This document shows, in pieces, positions 1 through 8,977 of a stretch of 64,000 nucleotides of DNA (within the stretch, counting starts at the first letter, position 1; each line of letters begins with the position of its first letter). The translations under genes and the position numbers were made by a program. Source of the DNA: Halotia wernerae (GTDB lineage: Bacteria; Cyanobacteriota; Cyanobacteriia; Cyanobacteriales; Nostocaceae); the NCBI GenBank assembly GCA_034931985.1, contig JAYGHB010000012.1:30816-94815 (forward strand), given 5' to 3'. The notes under the pieces were generated by a model, which saw nothing but the letters and a program-made list of their open reading frames with translations, was not told the origin of the DNA and made no database searches.

Positions 1-223
1 TGGGATCGAAGCGTTCGATTGCTCTAATTAAACCAAAATAACCAATTTGTTCTAAATCTTCATAAGGTTCATTACATTGATGGCTAAATTTGTGAGCCAT
101 CTTTCGGACTAATCCAGTATGTAACTGTACAAGTTTATTACGAAGTTTAATAGAGGGATTTTGGTGGTATAAGTGCAATAACTCTATACCATCAATTCGC
201 ACAGAGGACTCACTTGTTGCCAT
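1..223 (-). CDS. sigF: RNA polymerase sigma factor, SigF-like (group 3), 5' part
   Basis: The frame runs off the left edge, so only the first 74 residues are present. It matches sigma-70 region 2: a basic helix (NKLVQLHTGLVRKMAHKF) followed by the typical EDLEQIGYFGLIRAIERFDP core-binding segment. The short N-terminus without region 1.1 fits the group 3 (SigF/SigB/SigG) factors, which in cyanobacteria direct stress or motility/pilus genes. An AAGGA ribosome site lies about 7 nt before the ATG, which supports this start. The SigF label rests on recalled similarity of the N-terminus to the Nostoc protein; the family is sure, the paralogue less so. Confidence 0.7.
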   Translation of the reverse strand, partial: MATSESSVRIDGIELLHLYHQNPSIKLRNKLVQLHTGLVRKMAHKFSHQCNEPYEDLEQIGYFGLIRAIERFDP

Positions 224-887
224 ATAAATTCCTTTGTTGTAACTCCTTCTTTTTGAAAAAATGGAGCTGCGTATATTTCCTTCAAAGCTGTAATTATTTT
301 CCTTAGTAGAGCCAGATTAAACCATCGTCGTTTCACTGAAATTATGGGGAGGTCTACTTTGCTTTTCAGTAATTACACGCATGATTTGGCTTCATTATCT
401 GTTGCAAATTATTTTGGTTTTCCTGATAACAATTGATTGCAACATAATATTTATCTTTTGCAACAAAATCTAGCTATTTCTGATGAAAAATACATGACTT
501 ATCCAACAGTCATCTGTTATACTTACCAAAACACAGATTAATATTGAATTAATACTGAACAAACTAACCAATCTGATCTCAACGAGTTTACAGATAAGGT
601 GTTTTTGTAGGTTTATGGTTTTTTGCAAGTTTTCCTCAACCCTTCAATCAGCTACTTGGTGCTAACGCGACTTTCAAAAACACAGAACTGCATCAGAAAT
701 GCGTAAGTAATAGAATGGAAACTTAGTGGAAACAATAAACAGGGTTTTCCTATCCGAAGCTGACAAATCTGATTTTTAACACTAAAGCTGTCCATCAGGT
801 TGTGCGGCGACATTCGATTCCTGGCTGTTGACCGCAAATATTGGTAAGAATGAAAATAAATAGAACGTTTACCGGAAAAATTGAAAT
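224..887. other. Gene-poor intergenic region
   Basis: About 660 bp of AT-rich DNA between the divergent sigma factor and BI-1 genes. It must hold both promoters. I see no convincing gene, repeat or RNA in it; the one short minus-strand frame (about 652-837) has no family resemblance and poor composition. Confidence 0.6.
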
Positions 888-1616
888 ATGAGCAACACCA
901 GTAACTTTCGTGAAGCTATCCGTGAGGCTAAAACTCAAGCCCTCGTTGGCCCAAATGTAATTGCTAATGCCTTACCCTATGTCGGTGGCGGTCTTGTACT
1001 AACTGCATTGGGAACCTATGGTGGTCTGGGAGTTATCCGTACCAACCCCGAAATATTCTTTCCCACGTTCATTGGTGCGGTGATTGTGGAGTTAATTTTG
1101 TTCTTTGTTGCCCAAAATGTTGCCCGAAAAGGTAACAAGGGACTTGCACTACCCCTGCTAGCAACCTACAGCCTCCTGTCTGGATATACCCTCAGTGGTT
1201 TAGTATTTGTTGCCTTGAGAACTCAAGGTGTGGGCATTCAAGGCATTGGTTTAGCTGCCCTTGGTTGTGGCGTTACCTTTATTGCAGCCCGCCAAATTGG
1301 TTCAAATCTCTCTGAACAAGATGGGATGGCTTTGTCAAAAACCATCTCTTTGGGCGTTATTGCCTTGGTGGTTGTGGTCTTCGCCCAATTCGGGTTTGCT
1401 ATGTTTGGTGTATACACGCCAAATTGGTTAGAAATCGCTATATCCGGTTTGGGGGTATTTCTGTTTGTTGGGGTTTCTGTCGTTGATTTTTACATCCTGC
1501 CCCGTACTTACCGCGATGATGAGTACCTACCCGCGGCCTTGTCGATGTATCTCACCTACATCAACTTATTCATCTTTATTTTGCGGTTGCTAATTGCCAT
1601 CAATGGCCGTGATTAA
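888..1616 (+). CDS. Bax inhibitor-1 (BI-1/YccA) family membrane protein
   Basis: 242 residues with about seven hydrophobic segments spread over the whole length after a short polar N-terminus (about 1-20). The arrangement and the C-terminal segment with YLTYINLFIFILRLL fit the BI-1/YccA/TMBIM family, whose bacterial members are inner-membrane proteins tied to calcium leak or protease (FtsH) modulation. The specific role in cyanobacteria is unknown. The gene stands alone: divergent from the sigma factor gene and followed by a clear terminator at 1654-1687. ATG start; no strong ribosome site. Confidence 0.85.
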   Translation: MSNTSNFREAIREAKTQALVGPNVIANALPYVGGGLVLTALGTYGGLGVIRTNPEIFFPTFIGAVIVELILFFVAQNVARKGNKGLALPLLATYSLLSGYTLSGLVFVALRTQGVGIQGIGLAALGCGVTFIAARQIGSNLSEQDGMALSKTISLGVIALVVVVFAQFGFAMFGVYTPNWLEIAISGLGVFLFVGVSVVDFYILPRTYRDDEYLPAALSMYLTYINLFIFILRLLIAINGRD

Positions 1617-1653
1617 TCAACCATAAGCACAAGAAAAATATCAACAAATTTTT

Positions 1654-1687
1654 AACCGTGGTTAGCTACTAGCAGCCACGGTTTTTT
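1654..1687 (+). terminator. Rho-independent terminator after the BI-1 gene
   Basis: Stem AACCGTGG (1654-1661) pairs with CCACGGTT (1676-1683) around a 14-nt loop and runs into six T. It sits 38 bp after the BI-1 stop and may also serve the convergent efflux operon ending at 1736, since A residues precede the stem. Confidence 0.85.
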
Positions 1688-1735
1688 CATAATTATCCAC
1701 TGTGAATTGCCCTCTTTGTTGTGTTCAATCGTTCG

Positions 1736-2860
1736 CTAACTCAGTTGACGACGAAAATTGTTGATACTGATGGATAAAAGCACTATAGCAAAGAGTAAAA
1801 GTGCGATCGCATTCAACCAAAGTACCTCCAAACCTACACCTTTGAGCATTATTCCGCGCACGATCGCTATATAATGACGCAGCGGGTTGAGTAGTGACAA
1901 ATACTTAAATACTACGGGCATACTTTCAATGGGAGAGATAGCACCAGAAAGTTGAATCAAGGGTAAATTAATAAAAAATGATGTCAGTACAACTTGTTGC
2001 TGAGTGCGGCAAACTGTTGCTAACATAATCCCAATGCCAATTCCCACAAATAAATAAAGTCCAGATAGTCCTAAAAATAAAACTAAGTTTCCTCGAAAAG
2101 GTACTTTAAAAACTAATCTCCCCAAACTCAAAGCTAAAATGACATCGCCCATTAACAGAACGAACAGCGGCACAATTTTCGCTAACAAAATCTCCCAAGC
2201 TTCTGCGGGTGTCATTAAAAGTTGTTCTAGGGTTCCTGTGTCTTTTTCTCGGACAACTGTCACTGAAGAAACTAGTGAACTAATGAGTGTCAAAACTAAT
2301 CCTAAAACTCCTGGGACAAAAAACCAACTACTTGCTAATCCAGGATTATAAAGGAAAATTGTTTGAGTGTTAATTAATGCTGGTGCTTGATTAGATGATA
2401 ACCGCTGACTAAATTGACCGATAATCTGATTTAAATAGCCTTGAGCAATCCCCGCAGTGTTGGCATCTACGGCATCAACTAAAACTTGAACTTCAGCAGG
2501 TTTATCTGCTGATAAATCACTTTGAAAGTCAGGTGGAATAACTAATCCTGCTGTAATTTTTCCTCGGCGTACTTGCTCGCCTAAATCTTGAGTATTGAAC
2601 ATATATTGATCTACCGTAAAGACTTTATTCTCAGTCAAGGTAGAAACTAATTCTCGGCTTTCGTAAGTGTTGGCATAATCGACAATTCCTAACTTCAGAT
2701 AATGCACATCGGGATTGAGGGCAAATCCATAAAGTAACATTTGAATTGTGGGAGGAATTATTAATAATACGAGTGTTTCTTTACTCCTCAATATTTGGTG
2801 AAATTCTTTAATAACTAAACTCCATAATCGACTATTAAATAAACGCTTAATTAATTTCAT
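1736..2860 (-). CDS. ABC-2 type permease (YbhR/YbhS-like), efflux operon
   Basis: 374 residues from the ATG at 2860; a longer in-frame start at 2920 would add a hydrophobic leader that does not fit the family. Layout is that of ABC-2 exporters such as E. coli YbhR: one N-terminal membrane segment (about 25-45), a large extracytoplasmic domain (about 50-190), then five membrane segments. The VREKDTGTLEQLLMTP segment is the conserved cytoplasmic stretch between TM2 and TM3 of this family. Last gene of the four-gene operon hlyD-ATPase-permease-permease; it likely forms a heterodimer with the preceding permease to export drugs or other hydrophobic compounds. Confidence 0.85.
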   Translation of the reverse strand: MKLIKRLFNSRLWSLVIKEFHQILRSKETLVLLIIPPTIQMLLYGFALNPDVHYLKLGIVDYANTYESRELVSTLTENKVFTVDQYMFNTQDLGEQVRRGKITAGLVIPPDFQSDLSADKPAEVQVLVDAVDANTAGIAQGYLNQIIGQFSQRLSSNQAPALINTQTIFLYNPGLASSWFFVPGVLGLVLTLISSLVSSVTVVREKDTGTLEQLLMTPAEAWEILLAKIVPLFVLLMGDVILALSLGRLVFKVPFRGNLVLFLGLSGLYLFVGIGIGIMLATVCRTQQQVVLTSFFINLPLIQLSGAISPIESMPVVFKYLSLLNPLRHYIAIVRGIMLKGVGLEVLWLNAIALLLFAIVLLSISINNFRRQLS

Positions 2861-2931
2861 AGCAATTGGGAGATAGGGGATAAGAGTAAAGCAGTAAGCA
2901 AGAGGAATAACAACTAACAACTGACAACTAA

Positions 2932-4071
2932 CTAATCTGATAACTGCATTCGCTTTAATACTCGACGTGCTGCATTAAATAGCAAAAATCCCAGAAGACT
3001 TAGCATGAGTATTGATAACCAAATGCCTGGCCAACCAGTACCACGCACGTAGGCATCACGAGTAATATTAATATAGTAACGGGCTGGAACAATAGCAGAA
3101 AATAGGGAAAGGGGAAAAGGAATATTGCTGATTGGATAAATGAATCCAGATAATAATAAAGCTGTCAAAAAACCTAATAATGCTACAGCCTGAACCGCAG
3201 AGTTTTGATTGGCAGCGCGAACGCCAATCAATAAACCAAACATAATACTATCTATTAAGAATATTAATGTACCAATTATTAGCGGTGTTGGATCTCCTAC
3301 TAAAGTCAATTGCCAAATTATTAAACTCATTGCCATGATTAATAAGGCTTGGCTAATTGCAATTATGAGGTAGGCTAAAGCTTTTCCTAATAGCAATTCT
3401 TCAGCGCTGAGACTGGAAGCATAAACTTGTAATATTGTCCCCTTTTCTTTTTCGCGTACCATAGCGATCGCAGTTATCAATGAAGGGAAAATCCACAAAA
3501 TCACTGCAAAAACACCTGGGACAATATATAGAGATTCTTTTCTTCCAGGGTTAAACCAAAGGCGGATATGGGCAATTACTTGATCATTAGAAGATTGTAA
3601 ACCAGAACTCCTCAAAAAAAATCTTGTTGTGGCTTGAATACTATTTTTGATAATGCGGGCGTTATTAACATCTGTACCATCAACTAAAATTTGCACTGTG
3701 CTAGGTAAACCTGATTTAATTCGGCTACTAAAATCTGGTGGAATCACTACAGCAGCTTTTGCTAATCCTTTGTCAATGACATCTTGAGGACTTTGAAGTT
3801 GGGAATTTTTATTTGAATTGAGAATAGGGAAACTAAAATTATTAATTGGTTCAAACTGATTTGTAGCAAATAGTCGCTCAGTGTAAGCGCGACTGAGAGG
3901 ACTGATATCAAAATCTTGGACGAATAAGGGAATATTTTTAGACTCCAGCCGAATCACAAAACCAAAGATAATTAAGGACATTAATGGCAAGAGAAATGCT
4001 AATGCTAAAGTGAGGCGATCGCGCCGAAATTGTGCTAATTCTTTTTGGCATTGTGATAAAATTCTTTTCAT
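2932..4071 (-). CDS. ABC-2 type permease (YbhS/YbhR-like), efflux operon
   Basis: 379 residues with the same architecture as its downstream neighbour: N-terminal membrane segment about 20-40, extracytoplasmic domain, then five membrane segments, with the cytoplasmic VREKEKGTILQVYASSL motif. The two permeases are clearly paralogous and probably pair in one transporter with the tandem ATPase encoded 11 bp upstream. Substrate cannot be read from sequence; the E. coli relatives (YbhGFSR) export cations and some antibiotics. Confidence 0.87.
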   Translation of the reverse strand: MKRILSQCQKELAQFRRDRLTLALAFLLPLMSLIIFGFVIRLESKNIPLFVQDFDISPLSRAYTERLFATNQFEPINNFSFPILNSNKNSQLQSPQDVIDKGLAKAAVVIPPDFSSRIKSGLPSTVQILVDGTDVNNARIIKNSIQATTRFFLRSSGLQSSNDQVIAHIRLWFNPGRKESLYIVPGVFAVILWIFPSLITAIAMVREKEKGTILQVYASSLSAEELLLGKALAYLIIAISQALLIMAMSLIIWQLTLVGDPTPLIIGTLIFLIDSIMFGLLIGVRAANQNSAVQAVALLGFLTALLLSGFIYPISNIPFPLSLFSAIVPARYYINITRDAYVRGTGWPGIWLSILMLSLLGFLLFNAARRVLKRMQLSD

Positions 4072-4082
4072 TAGTTAGTTGT

Positions 4083-6086
4083 TTACTCCCCCTGCTCCCG
4101 GCCACTGAGCGTAGCCGAAGTGCTGCTCCCCTGCTTCTCTTCCTCAGTGCGTTGGACGATACCAATAAAGGCATCTTCAAGGGAAAAAGGAATAGGTCGC
4201 AGAGAGTGAATATTAATGTCTTCTGTTTGTAAAATGGAACGGATACGGGGAATGTCTGCATCGGGATGATCGAGAACTAAGTGTAAGCGATCGCCAAAAA
4301 TTGACACTCGCCACGGTGCTAAATGTGCTTTAAGTAAATTAGAGGCTGCTTGGGTTTTATCGGTTACAAACTCCACTAACTGACCGGGTTGAGCAGCTTT
4401 AATTTCAGTAGGTGAACCTTGCGCCACTACTTCACCCGCCACCATGAACCCCATGCGGTTACATTGTTCTGCTTCTTCTAAATAATGGGTTGTAACCAGT
4501 ACGGCTGTACCTGATCTCGCAAACTCATTAATAAATCGCCAAAACTGACGACGCGCCAAGGGGTCTACTCCTGACGTTGGTTCATCTAAAAATAAAATTT
4601 CTGGTTCGTGCATCACCGAAGCACCAAAAGCTACCCGTTGCTTCCATCCTCCCGGTAGTTGACCTGTGAGCATATTTTCTCTACCAACTAAACCACAGGT
4701 TGCAAGTACCCAATCAATTTTGGTACGGCGTGACCGAGTTGGCACACCATAAACCCCACAATAAAATTCTAGATTCTGGACAATACTCAAATCATCGTAG
4801 AGGGTGAATTTTTGGCTCATGTAGCCAATGCGTTGGCGCACGGCTCGACTACGCAAATTTTGAGTTTGTCCAGCTAAAGAAATTTTCCCAGATGTTGGTT
4901 CTAATAAACCACAGAGCATTTTAATGGTAGTTGTCTTTCCTGCGCCGTTAGCTCCTAGTAACCCGTAAATGTCACCATAGCGAATTTCTAAATCCACACC
5001 CTTAACCGCCTGGAAGTCACCAAAAACCTTCCTCAGTTGATTTGCACCAATAGCAATTTCTCTTCCACTTTCTTTAGTTTCCTGCTTTACACGAGGAAAG
5101 GAAATAAATTCTGGATCATTTCCGGCTGCACGCAAACGGGTAACAAAAACGTTTTCTAGGGTGGCTTCAGAAGTTTGAATATTATCAATTTTTAGTTGCT
5201 GCTGAGTGAAAATTTTCTGGACTGCGGCTGAGGCGATCGCAGTATCTTTAACTAATACGTCTAATCTATCGCCAAAGGTTTGCACATCCACAATTGATGT
5301 TTGTTTGCTGTGAGTTGCTTCGTGCAATGCTTGTTCTGCTGCTGCAATTTGCTTAGTCCGCACTTCTAAACGGTGTAAACCCAGACTCTCGCGCAATTGG
5401 GAAAGAGTGCCAATTTGTTGAATTTCGCCTTCGTACATTAAAGCAATGCGATCACATCTTTCGGCTTCATCCAAATAAGGTGTTGCTACAACTACCGTCA
5501 CTCCTTCCGCAGCCACAGCGGCGAGAACATCCCAAAATTCTCGCCGCGATACAGGGTCAACTCCTGTAGTTGGTTCATCCAATAACAAAATTTCAGGTTG
5601 GGAAATTAATGCACAGCACAACGCTAATTTCTGCTTCATCCCACCAGATAATTTACCAGCTAAGCGATCGCCAAATTTCTCTAAACTCATTAATCGCAGA
5701 TATTTAGCGCGACGCTGATCAAAAAGTTTGTCGGGAACTTCCCGCAATCCTGCACTGTAACGCAGATTTTCATCGATACTCAAGTCAAGATAAAGCGAAA
5801 ATTGCTGTGTCAGATAACCAATAGATAAACGAGCGTCCCGCGGTGGTTTTCCTAAAATCTGGATATTCCCAGACGATGCTTCCATAACACCACCTAAAAT
5901 GTGAAATGTTGTTGTTTTTCCTGCGCCATCAGGGCCAATTAATCCAAAGATTTCTCCTGGTTTGACGGCAAAATCGATTCCTTTAACGGCTACTAGTTTT
6001 CCGTAACGTTTGGATAAGCTCTTGACTTGGATAACTTCTGTATCAGTATGGAGATGACTTTTAGTAGATGGCGTGATGATGGTCAT
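4083..6086 (-). CDS. Tandem ABC transporter ATPase (YbhF-like)
   Basis: 667 residues from ATG 6086 (an in-frame start at 6122 would read through a 7-bp repeat and is rejected). Two complete nucleotide-binding domains in one chain: first Walker A GPDGAGKTT at 51-59, signature LSGGMKQK, Walker B LLLDEPTTG; second Walker A GANGAGKTT near residue 385, degenerate signature LPGGWKQR, Walker B ILFLDEPTSG. This is the YbhF type of exporter ATPase that energises two ABC-2 permeases. The C-terminus (EEEKQGSS...SGREQGE) is low complexity and is encoded by a repeat-like stretch at 4086-4145, not by family sequence. Confidence 0.92.
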   Translation of the reverse strand: MTIITPSTKSHLHTDTEVIQVKSLSKRYGKLVAVKGIDFAVKPGEIFGLIGPDGAGKTTTFHILGGVMEASSGNIQILGKPPRDARLSIGYLTQQFSLYLDLSIDENLRYSAGLREVPDKLFDQRRAKYLRLMSLEKFGDRLAGKLSGGMKQKLALCCALISQPEILLLDEPTTGVDPVSRREFWDVLAAVAAEGVTVVVATPYLDEAERCDRIALMYEGEIQQIGTLSQLRESLGLHRLEVRTKQIAAAEQALHEATHSKQTSIVDVQTFGDRLDVLVKDTAIASAAVQKIFTQQQLKIDNIQTSEATLENVFVTRLRAAGNDPEFISFPRVKQETKESGREIAIGANQLRKVFGDFQAVKGVDLEIRYGDIYGLLGANGAGKTTTIKMLCGLLEPTSGKISLAGQTQNLRSRAVRQRIGYMSQKFTLYDDLSIVQNLEFYCGVYGVPTRSRRTKIDWVLATCGLVGRENMLTGQLPGGWKQRVAFGASVMHEPEILFLDEPTSGVDPLARRQFWRFINEFARSGTAVLVTTHYLEEAEQCNRMGFMVAGEVVAQGSPTEIKAAQPGQLVEFVTDKTQAASNLLKAHLAPWRVSIFGDRLHLVLDHPDADIPRIRSILQTEDINIHSLRPIPFSLEDAFIGIVQRTEEEKQGSSTSATLSGREQGE

Positions 6087-6094
6087 AAAATAAT

Positions 6095-6124
6095 GGGGCA
6101 TAGGGCATAGGGCATAGGGCATGG
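6095..6124. repeat. Heptanucleotide tandem repeat (GGGCATA), about 4 copies
   Basis: Four head-to-tail copies of GGGCATA between the ATPase and membrane fusion protein genes. A second low-complexity 7-bp-like tract (CTCCCTG/CTCCCCTG) lies at about 6144-6181 and encodes the last residues of the membrane fusion protein. Such STRRs are typical of heterocystous cyanobacteria. Confidence 0.85.
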
Positions 6125-6138
6125 AAAACAGGAAATTC

Positions 6139-7428
6139 TTACTCCCTTGCTCCCTGCTCCCTGCTCCCCTGCTCCCCTGCTATCTTAATCTCGGCATCTG
6201 CTGGCATTCCTGGCTTGGCTAATCCACTGGGATTGTCGATGGTGATTTTAACGCCAAAAACTTGCTTTACCCTGTCTTGCTGGAAATAAATATTCTCAGG
6301 GGTAAAGGATGCTTGGGTGTCAACAGCAGCAATTTTGGCACTTAGGGCTTTTTGAGGTGCTGAATCTAAAAATACTTGAGCTTCCTGACCTATTCGCAAG
6401 TTACCAATATTGCCTTGAGGAATGAAAGCTCGTAGATAAACTGTGTTGGGATTAATTACTGTCAGCAAGGTTTTACCGGTGGTGACTACGGCTCCTGGTT
6501 CTACGCTACGGCTGATGACTACGCCCGTAATTGGACTAATGACATTTAAATCGGCAATTTTAGCTTTAATTTCTTGTTGGGAAGCTTTAGCATTAGCGAC
6601 ATCGGCTTGAGCTGCTGCTAGTTTCAATCGCGTTTGTGCTAACTGGGTGCGTAACCCCACTAACTGGGCTTTGCGGATGGAGGGATTTAACCCTGTGCTT
6701 TGAGCTTGTGTTAATTGCCCTTGGGCAGAATTAACTAGTTTGCGGTAAGAATTGACTGCGGCTTGACGTGATTTGAGGGTAGCAAGAGCAGTTTCAAAGG
6801 TGGTTTGGGCTTGGTCAAATTGTTGTGTGGTGACGGCTCCTTCTGCTACCAATTTGGCGAAGCGATCGCGATTTATTTTAGCAAGTTTCAACTCAGATTG
6901 GGCTTGTTCTACTTGGGCGATCGCTTGATTGAGTTGCGCCTGGGTGGAAGCTACTGATGATTCGGCTTGAAAAATCTGACCTTGAGCATTTCCCCGCGCT
7001 TGTTCTAAATAAAGCTGGTTCTCCAAAATTTGACTTTGCAGGAGATTGATTTGCAAACGTGCTTGTTCTTCTTCTTTTTTAGTGGAAGCTAAACGAGCAT
7101 TTGCACCCTGAAGTTGCGCTTGAATTTCTGCATCATCTAATTTGACAATTACTTGACCTTTGTCAACTTCATCTCCTTCTCGCACCGCTACAGACTCGAT
7201 TCGACCTGCGACTTTAGCTCCTAAATCAGTTTCGTAGCCTTCAATGCGACCACTTACCCGTAGAATGTTGGTTTTTGAATGTGATGATAAAAAATACCAT
7301 GCTGCTACTCCCACTCCTACAAGTAACAAGCCCAATGGAATCAGCAAACGCGGAGACAGTTTGCGCTTTTTTTTCGCTGATCCAGTAGTATCTACGGGTT
7401 CTTGGGGCGGCGAAAGTGACTGAGCCAT
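6139..7428 (-). CDS. HlyD-family membrane fusion protein (YbhG-like)
   Basis: 429 residues from ATG 7428; a TTG start at 7491 would overlap the proposed operator, so the ATG is preferred. Layout: cytoplasmic N-tail rich in Lys, one membrane anchor (about 28-47), a biotinyl-lipoyl half (GRIESVAVREGDEV), a long alpha-helical coiled coil (about 110-290, many Q/A/L), the second lipoyl half (ISPITGVVISRSVEPG) and a beta-barrel. It would bridge the ABC exporter encoded just downstream to the outer membrane. First gene of the operon, divergent from the TetR gene. The C-terminal EQGSREQGARE tail comes from a 7-bp repeat and is probably without function. Confidence 0.9.
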   Translation of the reverse strand: MAQSLSPPQEPVDTTGSAKKKRKLSPRLLIPLGLLLVGVGVAAWYFLSSHSKTNILRVSGRIEGYETDLGAKVAGRIESVAVREGDEVDKGQVIVKLDDAEIQAQLQGANARLASTKKEEEQARLQINLLQSQILENQLYLEQARGNAQGQIFQAESSVASTQAQLNQAIAQVEQAQSELKLAKINRDRFAKLVAEGAVTTQQFDQAQTTFETALATLKSRQAAVNSYRKLVNSAQGQLTQAQSTGLNPSIRKAQLVGLRTQLAQTRLKLAAAQADVANAKASQQEIKAKIADLNVISPITGVVISRSVEPGAVVTTGKTLLTVINPNTVYLRAFIPQGNIGNLRIGQEAQVFLDSAPQKALSAKIAAVDTQASFTPENIYFQQDRVKQVFGVKITIDNPSGLAKPGMPADAEIKIAGEQGSREQGARE

Positions 7429-7492
7429 AATTTTACTGTCTCCAGAGGGAGAGATGAGGAAATTTAAGTTTTTGCCTAAATCGACAACCAAC

Positions 7493-7508
7493 TAGACCGT
7501 ATGGTTTA
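7493..7508. promoter_or_regulatory. Candidate TetR operator upstream of the efflux operon
   Basis: TAGACCGTATGGTTTA is an imperfect 16-bp palindrome (6 of 8 positions match per arm) with the ACC/GGT spacing common in TetR-family operators. It lies 65 bp before the start of the membrane fusion protein gene in the divergent promoter region facing the TetR gene. Role inferred from position and symmetry only. Confidence 0.4.
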
Positions 7509-7655
7509 CTGCCCTAGTAAATTCTAGAGCGATCGCATGAGTTTTTAGGTTTAATATCGTAATTATACAGATTAAACGAGATGATAATACGTAAATTTTT
7601 ATAGATTATTCATCAAAACTCACTTAAAATATTTGCTCCAATAAATGATACAAAA

Positions 7656-8441
7656 ATGAAACAACCAAGAGACTATAGCTTGAGAGTCACACTTAATCAA
7701 AATGAGCTTGACCTGCTGAAGGCTGAGTCTGAACGTCAGGGAGTACCAATGACCGCAGTTATCCGCCAACTGATTCGCGCCAAAGCCATCAATCCAGAAG
7801 TTAGTCTTCCAACCACTGAGTTACAAGAATTATCTGCACTACCAAATTTTCCGTACACTAATAAGCCTGAGCAAATCTTACAGGGAGCCATGCAAGAGTT
7901 TCTCCAGCACGGCTATGCAGACACCAGTATGGATCGGGTAGCAGCAACAGCCGGAGTATCAAAGCAAACACTCTACAGTTATTTTAAAGACAAAGAAGGA
8001 CTATTCACAGCTTTAATAGAGCGAATAGTAAGTGAACGATTTGAGTTTTTATTTAACTCCCAAATTCTTCAAGGGGAGCCTGAAGTAGTACTACACCAAC
8101 TAGCAACAACGTTGCTCACTCAAATTTTGAATGATCAGAAATATCTTTCTTTTATCCGACTGGTATTTGCAGAGTCGGGACGTTTTCCCCACTTAGCGCA
8201 GACATTTATTCGCAACGGTTTTGGATTGGGTATCCAGATTCTCACCCAATACCTAGCCTCCCATCCAGAACTGAAGATTTCTGACCCAGAGGCTACAGCA
8301 CGGATTTTTGCAGGGTCGGTGATGTCGTATATTATGACTATGGAGATGCTTCACGGCAAACATGTCATGCCAATGTCAAGCGATCGCCTGATTAATAGTT
8401 TGATTAACCTCATTATTCCACAGCCTAGAAAAACGGATTGA
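7656..8441 (+). CDS. TetR/AcrR regulator with N-terminal ribbon-helix-helix domain
   Basis: 261 residues. Residues about 7-46 (a YSLRVTLN strand, then two helices ending VIRQLIRAKA) have the pattern of a ribbon-helix-helix DNA-binding domain. A linker leads to a standard TetR helix-turn-helix at about 68-118 (SMDRVAATAGVSKQTLYSYFKDKEGLF) and a C-terminal ligand/dimer domain ending in QPRKTD. Divergent from the YbhGFSR-like efflux operon, so it is probably its local repressor, like CecR (YbiH) of E. coli. The extra N-terminal domain is unusual for the family. Start ATG at 7656; no strong ribosome site. Confidence 0.87.
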   Translation: MKQPRDYSLRVTLNQNELDLLKAESERQGVPMTAVIRQLIRAKAINPEVSLPTTELQELSALPNFPYTNKPEQILQGAMQEFLQHGYADTSMDRVAATAGVSKQTLYSYFKDKEGLFTALIERIVSERFEFLFNSQILQGEPEVVLHQLATTLLTQILNDQKYLSFIRLVFAESGRFPHLAQTFIRNGFGLGIQILTQYLASHPELKISDPEATARIFAGSVMSYIMTMEMLHGKHVMPMSSDRLINSLINLIIPQPRKTD

Positions 8442-8469
8442 GGTTACTAATTTGGTTAAATAATACTAA

Positions 8470-8751
8470 CTAAACTTCAGCTTTCTTAAGGTTAGTCAGA
8501 TAATTATCAGCGTAGCGAAAAGCAGATGCACAATCGTAAGCAGCAATGGCTATAGCTTGGAAAAAAACGTTTGTAGGGATTTCAACCTCTAAAAGTTTTT
8601 CGGTTAAAAGCACCAATTCCCCATCTGTTGCAGGTAAAGCTATCTCTTGGTCATCAGTTAAAACTAACAAGTTACCATCTGTTGTTGGTAACGCCATTTC
8701 TTGGTTACATTCTGAATGACTAAAAATATGTTCTAATAATGCTCTAGACAT
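8470..8751 (-). CDS. Small protein of unknown function with internal duplication
   Basis: 93 residues from ATG 8751, whose start overlaps the last 8 bp of the upstream gene; an AUGGAAA stretch precedes it. The middle (about 20-55) holds two copies of a block with the pattern E-(M/I)-ALP-x-TDG-x-L-x-x-LT. The C-terminal half is an alanine-rich helix (FFQAIAIAAYDCASAF). I do not recognise the family. It is translationally coupled to the gene at 8744-8977, so the two products probably work together. Confidence 0.55.
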   Translation of the reverse strand: MSRALLEHIFSHSECNQEMALPTTDGNLLVLTDDQEIALPATDGELVLLTEKLLEVEIPTNVFFQAIAIAAYDCASAFRYADNYLTNLKKAEV

Positions 8752-8977
8752 TTTCCATCTCCCCAAAAGCATAAGATGCAAAGCCTGCGATGAAATTTAA
8801 CTGCTGCTCACGAGTTTGTAAATTGGCTGGAAGTTCAGTATCATTACAGCCAATCTCATGCAAAACCTCTAAACAATAAGCACTCAGTTGAGTGTATGTA
8901 GATTTCTCTAACTCTTTAACTAGCAGTTTTGCTCTTTCCAAATTGACTCGGATCATCGGCATTGCGGGGCTAGTCAT
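8744..8977 (-). CDS. Small protein of unknown function, partner of the next gene
   Basis: 77 residues, soluble, rich in Leu/Glu helices; first of a two-gene unit with an 8-bp overlap. An ATG at 8956 (MIRVNLERAK) is an alternative start. The small size, helical composition and overlapping partner resemble toxin-antitoxin or chaperone-client pairs, but no diagnostic motif is present and this is not claimed. Confidence 0.5.
   Translation of the reverse strand: MTSPAMPMIRVNLERAKLLVKELEKSTYTQLSAYCLEVLHEIGCNDTELPANLQTREQQLNFIAGFASYAFGEMENV

Noticed and set aside
652..837. Minus-strand frame upstream of the BI-1 gene
   Set aside because: No ribosome site or family; composition unlike neighbouring genes.
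8470..8977. Toxin-antitoxin module
   Set aside because: Only size and overlap fit; no known toxin or antitoxin motif.
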